A stretch of 5,801 nt of DNA from CAYTBN01 sp964542165 (GTDB lineage Bacteria > Myxococcota_A > UBA796 > UBA9615 > CAYRNR01): assembly GCA_964542165.1 (NCBI GenBank), contig CAZITQ010000357.1, forward strand, positions 1 through 5,801. Reading direction: 5' to 3'. The notes beneath the pieces were generated by a model. That model searched no databases, had not been told where the DNA came from, and saw only the letters and a program-made list of their open reading frames with translations. The position numbers were made by a program, and so were the translations under genes. Shown here in pieces: positions 1 through 5,657 of this stretch (its first letter is position 1; every line of letters begins with the position of its first letter).

Positions 1-1354
1 CCTCGGGCATGCCGGCGGCCACCGGACCGGCGTTGCGCAGCACCAGCACGTGGTCGGGGGTGAGAGCGAGGGCGGCGTCGTCGATACGGCGAGCCACGTC
101 CTCGGGGGACTCGAAGACCGCCGCGGGGCCGCGGTGTTTGTGGAGGTGCGTGCTGACCGCGGCGGGCTTGATCACCGCGCCGTCGGGGGCCAGGGAGCCC
201 CGCAGCACGGCCAGAGCCCCGGTGGGACCGAGGGGCTGTTCGAGGGACCGGATGGTGCTCTGCCAGTCTCCGAGCGGTGGGGTGTCGCCCAGCAGCTCGG
301 ACAGGGGACGCCCGGTCACCCCCACGGTCGATCCGTCCAGCAACGGACCGAGGGACCGCAGCAGGGCGGGTACACCCCCGGCGTGGTGCAGATCCTCCAG
401 GTAGTCGACGCCCGCGGGCTTGCAGTCCACCAGCAGCGGAACCCGGTCGGACGCAGCCTGGACATCGTCCAGGGACAGGGGGATGCCGGCGCGACGGGCC
501 ACGGCGGTCAGGTGGATCACGACGTTGGTGGAGCCCCCCACGGCGAGGAGGACGGCCAGGGCGTTCGCGAAGGCTTCCCGGGTGAGGATCGCCGAGGGCC
601 GGATCCCCTCGCGGGCCAGGCCCACCGCCCGGCGTCCCGACGCGACCGCGTGCCGCAACCGGTCCCCGCTCACCGACGGCGCGGCCGCCCCGCCGGGCAA
701 CATCATGCCCAGGGCCTCGGTGACGCAAGCCATGGTCGAGGCGGTGCCCATGACCATGCAGGTGCCCGCGGTGGTGCACAGGTTGCCCTCCACCTGGGCG
801 ATCTCGGCGTCGTCCAGCTCGCCCGCCCTGTGGCGGGCCCAGTGGGAACGGCAGTCGGTGCAGGCCCCGAGACGGTCGCCCCGCCAGCGGCCTGTGAGCA
901 TGGGGCCGGTGACCACGGACAGGGCCGGGACGTCGGCCGAGGCGGCGGCCATCAGCTGGGCCGGTACGGTCTTGTCGCAGCCGCCCACCAGGACCACGGC
1001 GTCCATGGGCTGGGCCCGGATCGCCTCCTCGGTCTCCATGGCCAGCAAGTTGCGGAACAGCATGGTGGTCGGCGCGGTGAGGATCTCGTGCCACGAGCCG
1101 GTGGGGAAGGCCAGCGGCAGGCCGCCGGCCTCGAGGACTCCCCGTTTGATGGCGGCGACGATCTCGGGCATCTGGCGGTGACAGGACACGTAGTCCGACG
1201 ACGTGTCGGCGATTCCGACGATCGGACGCTCGAGATCCTCGCCGTCGTAGCCCTGGGAGGCGAGGAAGGCCCGGCGCAGATAGCGGCTGAAGCCCCGGTC
1301 GCCGTAGGAGGTGAGGTTGCGGAAGATGCCGGTCTTCGGGTCCGAACTGCTCAT
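1..1354 (-). CDS. IlvD/Edd-family Fe-S dehydratase, likely sugar-acid dehydratase (3' end outside window)
   Basis: The first 451 residues are visible; the family is usually about 570-600 aa, so the C-terminal domain lies beyond position 1. The family removes water from 2,3-dihydroxy acids to give 2-keto acids using a Fe-S cluster and Mg2+. Three Cys sit where the cluster ligands are expected: C58 (SDYVSCHRQMPE), C126 in GGCDKTVPAQ and C199 in AGTCMVMGTASTM. K128 just after C126 is the usual modified Mg-binding lysine. Later family blocks are GGSTNVVIHL, MEDLH-like LEDLHHAGG and HRGPAAVFESPEDV. The spacing of the three Cys resembles sugar-acid dehydratases such as L-arabinonate dehydratase, and the block at residues 163-172 (GACTDCRSHW) differs from true IlvD. 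The ATG at 1354 follows AGGGG with a 4-nt spacer, 7 nt after the dehydrogenase stop, so it is the third gene of the operon. Valine/isoleucine biosynthesis is less likely given its neighbours. The exact substrate is unknown. Confidence 0.92.
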   Translation of the reverse strand, partial: MSSSDPKTGIFRNLTSYGDRGFSRYLRRAFLASQGYDGEDLERPIVGIADTSSDYVSCHRQMPEIVAAIKRGVLEAGGLPLAFPTGSWHEILTAPTTMLFRNLLAMETEEAIRAQPMDAVVLVGGCDKTVPAQLMAAASADVPALSVVTGPMLTGRWRGDRLGACTDCRSHWARHRAGELDDAEIAQVEGNLCTTAGTCMVMGTASTMACVTEALGMMLPGGAAAPSVSGDRLRHAVASGRRAVGLAREGIRPSAILTREAFANALAVLLAVGGSTNVVIHLTAVARRAGIPLSLDDVQAASDRVPLLVDCKPAGVDYLEDLHHAGGVPALLRSLGPLLDGSTVGVTGRPLSELLGDTPPLGDWQSTIRSLEQPLGPTGALAVLRGSLAPDGAVIKPAAVSTHLHKHRGPAAVFESPEDVARRIDDAALALTPDHVLVLRNAGPVAAGMPE

Positions 1355-1361
1355 CGCGCCC

Positions 1362-2798
1362 CTAGAGCTTGATGTTCACATACTTGGCCACCGTGTACGC
1401 CTCGATGCCCTCGGTGCCACCCTCCCGGCCGTACCCGGAGAGCTTGACCCCGCCGAAGGGGGCCTCGGCGGTGGCGATGACCAGGTTGTTGACGCCGACC
1501 ATGCCCACGTCCAGGCGTTCGGAGGCCAGGAAGGCGGTCTTCGTGGAGGTGGTGAACACGTAGGCCGCCAGGCCGAACTCCGTGGCGTTGGCCCTCTCGA
1601 TCACCTCGTCCAGATCCCGGAACGTGGTGATCGGCGCGATGGGACAGAACGGTTCTTCGGTCATCAGCCGCATGGAGGTGTCCACGTTCGTGAGCACCGT
1701 GGGTACGAAGTAGAACCCGCGGCCGATGCCGTCCGGACGGTGCCCTCCATAGGCCAGCGCGGCCCCCTGGTCCAGGGCGTCCTGGACCAGCTCCTCGGTG
1801 GCCTCGAGCCGCCGGCGGTTGGCCAACGGGCCCACATCCACCCCGGGCTGGCGGCCGTCGCCGAGCTTCAGCGACGAGGTGACCTCCACGAAGCGGGTGG
1901 TGAAGCGGTCCGCCACGTCCTCGTGCACGTAGAACCGGCTGGCCGCGATGCAGACCTGGCCGTTGTTGCGGTACTTGCCCCGGGCACAGACCTCGGCTGC
2001 GGCCTCCACGTCCGCGTCCGGAAACACCAGCACCGGCGAGTGGCCGCCCAGCTCCATGGAAACGGTCTTGATGCCCTCGGCGGCCTGCCGGAGGATCTCC
2101 TGGCCCACCGGCACCGAGCCCGTGAGGCTGACCTTTCGGATCACCGGCGAACCCAGCAGCTTGCGGCAGATCATCGACGACCTGCCGGTCACCACGTTGA
2201 CCACCCCCGCCGGGATCCGGGCCTCGTGACAGGCCCGGGCCAGCATCATCGTCGTCCGCGGCGCCTCCACCGCGGGCTTGATCACGATCGAGCAGCCGGC
2301 GGCCACGGCCGGGGCGATCTTGCGCGCCGACAGCAGGGCGGGGAAGTTCCAGGGCGAGAAGCCGGCCACCGGGCCCACGGGCTGGCGCAGGACCAGCAGC
2401 CGGTGCTCCCGGGAGTGCCCGTCCACGACTCGCCCGTAGATCCGCCGCGCCTCGTCCGCGTACCAGTCGAACTGGTCCGCTGCGGCGCCCACCTCCCCCT
2501 TGGCCTCGGCCAGGGGCTTGCCCTGCTCCTCGGTGAGCACCGCGGCCACCTCGCCGGCGTGGTCGCGGATCCACTCGCCAGCCCGCCGCACCGCCGCGCT
2601 GCGGGTCCAGGCGTCTTGCTCCCGCCAGGCCTTCCAGCCCCGCTCGGCCGCCGTCAAGGCCTCGTCCAGGTCCTCGTCGGTGGCCATCGGGACCGTGTCG
2701 ACGACCTCCTCGGTGGCCGGGTCGACCAGGTCCGTGGTCCCACCGTCCGACGCGGGGACCCAGCGTCCGTCGATGTACATCTGGTTGGGGGTCGCCAT
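1362..2798 (-). CDS. NAD(P)-dependent aldehyde dehydrogenase (succinate/2-oxoglutarate semialdehyde dehydrogenase-like)
   Basis: This 478-aa protein is a full-length member of the class of aldehyde dehydrogenases that oxidise an aldehyde to a carboxylic acid in the cytoplasm. Visible motifs are SPWNFP (N151, oxyanion hole), IKPA (K174, cofactor binding), LTGS (225-228, Rossmann turn), MELGGHSP (E249, general base), GQVCIA (C283, nucleophile) and EEPFCP (E381/E382 region). The overall pattern resembles succinate semialdehyde and 2-oxoglutarate semialdehyde dehydrogenases, but many related enzymes share it, so the substrate is open. The ATG start has an AGGAGG five bases upstream that overlaps the stop of the preceding gene, which fixes the start and suggests translational coupling. 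Its place between a ThDP lyase-type enzyme and a dehydratase suggests it oxidises the aldehyde the ThDP enzyme makes, or the semialdehyde end product of a Weimberg-type pathway. No defects are seen. Confidence 0.95.
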   Translation of the reverse strand: MATPNQMYIDGRWVPASDGGTTDLVDPATEEVVDTVPMATDEDLDEALTAAERGWKAWREQDAWTRSAAVRRAGEWIRDHAGEVAAVLTEEQGKPLAEAKGEVGAAADQFDWYADEARRIYGRVVDGHSREHRLLVLRQPVGPVAGFSPWNFPALLSARKIAPAVAAGCSIVIKPAVEAPRTTMMLARACHEARIPAGVVNVVTGRSSMICRKLLGSPVIRKVSLTGSVPVGQEILRQAAEGIKTVSMELGGHSPVLVFPDADVEAAAEVCARGKYRNNGQVCIAASRFYVHEDVADRFTTRFVEVTSSLKLGDGRQPGVDVGPLANRRRLEATEELVQDALDQGAALAYGGHRPDGIGRGFYFVPTVLTNVDTSMRLMTEEPFCPIAPITTFRDLDEVIERANATEFGLAAYVFTTSTKTAFLASERLDVGMVGVNNLVIATAEAPFGGVKLSGYGREGGTEGIEAYTVAKYVNIKL

Positions 2799-2803
2799 GG
2801 GTT

Positions 2804-2809
2804 CCTCCT
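2804..2809 (-). promoter_or_regulatory. Shine-Dalgarno AGGAGG overlapping upstream stop codon
   Basis: On the minus strand the sequence reads TAGGAGGAACCCATG. The TAG stop of the ThDP-enzyme gene (2810-2808) supplies the first bases of a perfect AGGAGG, 5 nt before the dehydrogenase ATG. Ribosomes ending the first gene therefore stop on the ribosome-binding site of the second, so translation of the two is probably coupled. Confidence 0.9.
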
Positions 2810-4697
2810 AGAGACCGATCCGGTGACGGAGCGCCTGCACCTCGTCGACCCAACTGCCCACGTTCCAGCGCCCGAAGGCGCCGAGGCCGCCGAGGGGATC
2901 GGGGCCGAAGTAGACCGGGACGTGGATCAGGGACAGGCCGTCGTGGGCGTGGGCCATCTGCAGCGCGTCCTGCAGCTCGTCGGTGGAGTGGCCGCCGTGG
3001 ATCGCCAGCACGCCCTCGAAGGCCGAGGCCATCTTCACGTAGTCCACGGCCACGGAATCGTTCGTGGCGTGGTCCCGCCCGTACTGGGCCGCCTGCAGCC
3101 CCGAGATGGCGGCCATTCGGCGGTTGTCCAGCAGCAGGATGCAGCCGGTGACGCCGTGTTCGACGCCGTCGATGAGTACCTGGGGGTTCATCATGAACGA
3201 TCCGTCACCGGTGAAGGCCAGGCCGTAAAAGGGCCGATCCGACAGCGCCGTGGCCAGCAGGCCCGACGCGGCGAAGCCCATGTAGCTGGCCCCGGTCTCC
3301 GAGAACGTCTGGCCCTCCCGTTCGTCCTCCACGATCTGGAACCCGTTGGCCTGTACGTCTCCGGCGTCGAACAGGGCCACCGCGCCAGCCTCCCGGGCCC
3401 AGTCAGTGGCCACCTTGATCGCCGCCGGCTGCGTGAGGACCTCCCTACCCCAGACCTGGTCGTGGAGCACCGGGCGGGCATAGCGCTCGGCCTTGAAGGC
3501 TTCCCACTCGGCCCGCTTCTCCGTGCACTCGCGGAACCAGTCGGACTCGGGCGTCTCGTCCTTGGCCCCCTGGAGCCGCAGCAGGGAGTTGAGGACCTCC
3601 AGCGTCGCGGTCACGTCCCCGACCAGCGCCGTGGTGCGCGAGTAGTGCAGGGCGGCGGCGGGATCGCTGTTCACGTTCACCACCTCCCGGACGGCCGGGT
3701 AGCCGGTGCGCGAGGAGTCGGACTGACAGACCGCCCGGGTGCCCAGGGCCACCAGCAGGTCGGCGGTCTCCATGGCGAAGTTGCCGCACAGGGTGCCCTT
3801 GGAGCCTCCGACCCGCAGGTTGCGGGGGTGGTCGTGGGGCAGGGCACCGGTGAGCTTGGGGCTGAGCACCGCGACTCCGTCGGTCAGCCGCAGGAACTCG
3901 TCGAGGGTCTCGCCGCAGCCCCGGGCGCCACCGCCCACCTTGACGACCACGCGGCGGGCCTCGAGCAGAGCCGCCACCGCCTCGTCGTACGCCTCCCGCG
4001 ACGTGGCCGGCCCGGGCGTCGGGGGCGGCCCGAACGGCAGCTCGTCCAGGTGGAAGGCCGGGAGGCGCGCCGGCTGGGTGTTCATGGGCATCAGCAGGAA
4101 GAAGGGCCCGCCGAAGTGGGGGTCGTCCACCTGGCACATGCCCCGCCGCAGGGCGGTGCCCACCGCCTCGGGGGTGTGCAGGGAATAGGCCCCACCCAGC
4201 GAGGAGAACATGCGCAGGAAGGGCTGCTGCTCATGGCGCGGCACTTGCTGCATGTTGGGGCCCTCGTCGTGGGTCGTCTCGTCCCCGAAGAGGTACCAGA
4301 CCCCGAGCCCGTTGCTGGCCGCGGCCAGGGAGCCGGCGAAGGCCTGCATCGCCCCGGGGCCGATGGAGGTCACCACCGCGGCCTTCTCTCCGGTGATCCA
4401 TCGCAGGGCCGTCGCGGCGTGGCTGGCCTCGACCTCGCTGCGCACGGGGAAGGTGCGCAGCAAGCCCCGTCCCTCGTAGATCCGCAGCACCTCGCCGACC
4501 TCGGTGGAGCCGTGCCCCAGGACCACCACGTAGCGACGAACCCCCTGGCGCAGCAGCCCGAGCACGACGGCCTCGGCGACGGTCGTGTCGACGGTCCGGG
4601 GTATGGCGCCCGTCGCCCGAGCCTTCTCCAGGCCCCCGTGCTCCGCGATGGCCTGGGCCCGACTCTCTCGCCCCGTCGTGATGTCCTCGATGCCCAT
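2808..4697 (-). CDS. ThDP-dependent enzyme, acetolactate synthase/IolD-like
   Basis: This 629-aa protein has the three-domain layout of the pyruvate oxidase/acetolactate synthase superfamily. The N-terminal PYR domain starts near residue 38 and contains LGHGSTEVGEV and the activating glutamate E88 in SEVEASHAA, followed by TSIGPGAMQA (110-119). A central Rossmann-like domain follows (about 235-370, VVKVGGG, LVALGT, VNVNSDP). The C-terminal PP domain has the ThDP/Mg motif GDGS (497-500) ending at D524-N525. The GHG...AHAA pattern and the length resemble IolD, the C-C hydrolase for trihydroxycyclohexanedione (about 640 aa), more than anabolic acetolactate synthase, and no regulatory-subunit gene is present. 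A 37-residue extension precedes the PYR domain. The ATG is preceded by GGGGGTCAGG, a modest SD. It is the first gene of the operon. Its role is inferred as cleavage or decarboxylation of a keto compound to an aldehyde used by the next gene. The superfamily call is firm and the reaction is not. Confidence 0.92.
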   Translation of the reverse strand: MGIEDITTGRESRAQAIAEHGGLEKARATGAIPRTVDTTVAEAVVLGLLRQGVRRYVVVLGHGSTEVGEVLRIYEGRGLLRTFPVRSEVEASHAATALRWITGEKAAVVTSIGPGAMQAFAGSLAAASNGLGVWYLFGDETTHDEGPNMQQVPRHEQQPFLRMFSSLGGAYSLHTPEAVGTALRRGMCQVDDPHFGGPFFLLMPMNTQPARLPAFHLDELPFGPPPTPGPATSREAYDEAVAALLEARRVVVKVGGGARGCGETLDEFLRLTDGVAVLSPKLTGALPHDHPRNLRVGGSKGTLCGNFAMETADLLVALGTRAVCQSDSSRTGYPAVREVVNVNSDPAAALHYSRTTALVGDVTATLEVLNSLLRLQGAKDETPESDWFRECTEKRAEWEAFKAERYARPVLHDQVWGREVLTQPAAIKVATDWAREAGAVALFDAGDVQANGFQIVEDEREGQTFSETGASYMGFAASGLLATALSDRPFYGLAFTGDGSFMMNPQVLIDGVEHGVTGCILLLDNRRMAAISGLQAAQYGRDHATNDSVAVDYVKMASAFEGVLAIHGGHSTDELQDALQMAHAHDGLSLIHVPVYFGPDPLGGLGAFGRWNVGSWVDEVQALRHRIGL

Positions 4698-4712
4698 CCT
4701 GACCCCCGGTTC

Positions 4713-4734
4713 CGGCCGCCCCGCCAGGCGGCCG
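4713..4734. repeat. 8-bp perfect hairpin in leader of catabolic operon
   Basis: CGGCCGCC (4713-4720) and GGCGGCCG (4727-4734) are perfect inverted copies around a 6-nt loop, ending 16 nt before the ATG at 4697. The place suggests an operator or a leader RNA hairpin close to the ribosome-binding site of the ThDP-enzyme gene. Chance is possible because the whole region is GC-rich. Confidence 0.6.
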
Positions 4735-4738
4735 CGCT

Positions 4739-4744
4739 ATCGTA
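4739..4744 (-). promoter_or_regulatory. Weak -10 candidate for the catabolic operon
   Basis: The only AT-containing patch in this intergenic stretch reads GTTGTTACGATAG on the minus strand, where TACGAT is a 4/6 match to a sigma-70 -10 box. No convincing -35 lies 16-18 nt upstream. A start site about 7 nt downstream would fall inside the 4713-4734 dyad, a plausible operator position. The call rests mostly on location. Confidence 0.2.
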
Positions 4745-4770
4745 ACAACCGGATGGGGGGAAGGGGTGGG

Positions 4771-4787
4771 CGCCCCCGCGGCGGGCG
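4771..4787 (-). terminator. Possible GC-rich hairpin after the lipoprotein gene
   Basis: Inverted CGCCC (4771-4775) and GGGCG (4783-4787) can pair about 20 nt after the lipoprotein stop. The sequence that follows on the minus strand is C-rich with few T, so it is not a classical intrinsic terminator. Without it, lipoprotein transcripts could read into the catabolic operon. Confidence 0.2.
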
Positions 4788-4807
4788 GGTGGAAAGGGCA
4801 ACGGGGC

Positions 4808-5299
4808 TCAGCGGTCGTCTTCCGAGTCGGGCGGTGGTCCGCAGTCGGGCAGCTCCTCGTCGAGCACGATCTCCCCCGAGGGCTCGCTACCCACCACCAC
4901 CGCCAGGACCTGCTCGTCCTCGAGCCACAGGTCGAACTCCACCAGCGGCGTGGCGCCGGTGAGGTAGAGCTGGCACGGGAGGTCGCCGGCCATCGCGTGC
5001 TGGCACTCGCCGCATTCGCCGCTCTCGACGGCGAAGGACAGGGGCCCGCACTGGACCGCGAAGGGGCTACCCTCGCCCGTACTGTTCACCAGCTCGTTGC
5101 AGAACTGGAGCTTGGCCTTGCCCGGGTCCGGATCCGGCACACCGGAGTCCCCGCCTTCGATCCACTCGATCTCGGCGCTCTCCCCGTCCAGCTCCAGTGC
5201 CAGGGTCTCCTCCTCCACAGGGAGGGTGGACAGGCACCCCGCGGGCACCGTCATCACCATCGCGACCAGCCACGCTTCGTTCAGGTTCGGAATACGCAT
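4808..5299 (-). CDS. Small Cys-rich acidic probable lipoprotein, function unknown
   Basis: This 163-aa protein is not recognised as any family. The N-terminus (R2, hydrophobic 10-19, then PAGC at 19-22) looks like a lipoprotein signal with C22 as the lipid-bearing residue. A proline at -3 makes the lipobox imperfect, so a plain secretion signal is possible. The mature part has a Gly/Asp/Pro linker at 49-60 and six Cys (67, 84, 96, 99, 109, 153), enough for three disulfides, with a CGEC pair at 96-99. The tail is acidic (EDDR end) and the rest holds several predicted beta-type hydrophobic stretches, for example 131-137. AAAGGAG (5307-5313) sits 7 nt before the ATG and supports the start. The gene lies between the catabolic operon, in the same direction, and a divergent microprotein gene, and its link to either is unproven. 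A small exported domain at the cell surface or periplasm is the best inference. Confidence 0.8.
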   Translation of the reverse strand: MRIPNLNEAWLVAMVMTVPAGCLSTLPVEEETLALELDGESAEIEWIEGGDSGVPDPDPGKAKLQFCNELVNSTGEGSPFAVQCGPLSFAVESGECGECQHAMAGDLPCQLYLTGATPLVEFDLWLEDEQVLAVVVGSEPSGEIVLDEELPDCGPPPDSEDDR

Positions 5300-5315
5300 C
5301 GTCGGGCTCCTTTCC

Positions 5316-5358
5316 CAGGGGTCTGTTGCGTCCTTCGCGCAGCCGAACCGGACCCCTG
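5316..5358. repeat. Nested dyad in lipoprotein leader
   Basis: CAGGGGTC (5316-5323) and GACCCCTG (5351-5358) are perfect inverted copies. Inside them TGCG (5327-5330) and CGCA (5338-5341) form a second small stem. On the minus strand the structure ends just before the AAAGGAG SD of the lipoprotein gene, so it could act as a leader RNA structure controlling translation or as a protein-binding dyad. No known riboswitch is recognised. Confidence 0.5.
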
Positions 5359-5363
5359 CTGAG

Positions 5364-5398
5364 GCTCACAGAACCGCGGCGCCCCCGTCTCTGTGAGC
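5364..5398. repeat. 9-bp perfect dyad in divergent intergenic region
   Basis: GCTCACAGA (5364-5372) and TCTGTGAGC (5390-5398) are perfect inverted copies separated by 17 nt. The dyad lies between the divergent lipoprotein and microprotein genes, near the middle of the region, so it suits an operator shared by two promoters or a hairpin in the microprotein leader. The half-sites contain TCACA/TGTGA, but the order and spacing do not match the standard CRP/FNR site. Confidence 0.55.
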
Positions 5399-5444
5399 GG
5401 AGCCCCGCCCCCGTTTCTCCCCGACGAGCCCGGCGAGGGCCGAG

Positions 5445-5450
5445 AGGAGG
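5445..5450 (+). promoter_or_regulatory. Perfect Shine-Dalgarno of microprotein gene
   Basis: AGGAGG, within AGAGGAGG, lies 5 nt before the ATG at 5456. This is one of the two best SD sites in the window and the main reason to accept the short gene that follows. Confidence 0.85.
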
Positions 5451-5455
5451 CAACG

Positions 5456-5551
5456 ATGGCAAGCTTCTGGATGTACGCGGTCCCCCCCCTGATGGGTCTG
5501 GTCCTGGTCCTGGCCACCGGCCACGCCGTGAACTGGCTTCGCCCCTACTGA
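5456..5551 (+). CDS. 31-aa single-span membrane microprotein
   Basis: The product has 31 residues, beginning MASFWMYAVPP and ending HAVNWLRPY. Residues 8-25 are hydrophobic enough for one membrane helix. The single Arg near the C-terminus and Trp at 5 and 27, near the likely membrane edges, suggest an N-out/C-in inner-membrane peptide. Support for coding is a perfect AGGAGG at 5-nt spacing and strong GC bias at codon third positions (only GCA, GGT and CTT end in A or T). It is transcribed away from the lipoprotein gene and ends 21 nt before the large hairpin. Size and layout recall accessory subunits such as KdpF or CydX, but no kdp or cyd gene is nearby and the sequence does not clearly match either. 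A regulator or stabiliser of a membrane complex, or a type I toxin-like peptide, are alternatives. Its length puts it below many annotation cut-offs. Confidence 0.7.
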   Translation: MASFWMYAVPPLMGLVLVLATGHAVNWLRPY

Positions 5552-5586
5552 GCACGAACGCGGCGAGAGGGAAAAGGGGACGTACG

Positions 5587-5597
5587 TAACTAACTAA
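5587..5597 (+). other. All-frame TAA stop array, left arm
   Basis: TAACTAACTAA puts a TAA codon in each of the three plus-strand frames (at 5587, 5591 and 5595). Any translation running rightward past the microprotein gene would end here. Confidence 0.8.
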
Positions 5598-5646
5598 CTT
5601 GCTGGGGAGTCCAGCACGTCCCTTGTTGTGCCCCTCGCCCAGCAAC

Positions 5647-5657
5647 TTAATTAGTTA
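5647..5657 (-). other. All-frame TAA stop array, right arm
   Basis: Read on the minus strand this is TAACTAATTAA, again one TAA in each frame, so translation entering from the right is stopped too. The two non-TAA positions differ or are free to differ from the left arm while every TAA is kept. Confidence 0.8.

Noticed and set aside
50..1372. Long plus-strand open frame opposite the dehydratase gene
   Set aside because: The minus-strand frame encodes a well-conserved dehydratase with all ligand residues, and the plus-strand product is repetitive Gly/Arg/Gln-rich sequence without a family.
1351..2853. Second minus-strand frame of about 500 codons over the dehydrogenase gene
   Set aside because: It is the same region in a shifted frame, its product is Gly/Arg/Pro-rich, and the true frame carries every dehydrogenase motif.
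1..4697. Branched-chain amino acid biosynthesis operon (ilvB/ilvD)
   Set aside because: There is no regulatory subunit or ketol-acid reductoisomerase gene, the ThDP enzyme resembles IolD more than acetolactate synthase, and an aldehyde dehydrogenase sits between the two.
1311..4745. Stop-free plus-strand frame of about 1144 codons opposite the ThDP-enzyme and dehydrogenase genes
   Set aside because: The translation is low-complexity, rich in Gly/Arg/His/Leu/Val, with no recognisable domain. It spans two clear genes on the other strand and is explained by their GC-biased codons depleting stops in the complementary frame.
5364..5398. CRP/FNR-type operator
   Set aside because: The half-sites are in the reverse order (TCACA first, TGTGA second) and 17 nt apart, unlike TGTGA-N6-TCACA.
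5067..5645. Minus-strand frame beginning in the long hairpin and running into the lipoprotein gene
   Set aside because: It starts inside the inverted repeat, overlaps the lipoprotein gene in another frame, and its product is Arg/Gly/Pro-rich with no SD or domain.
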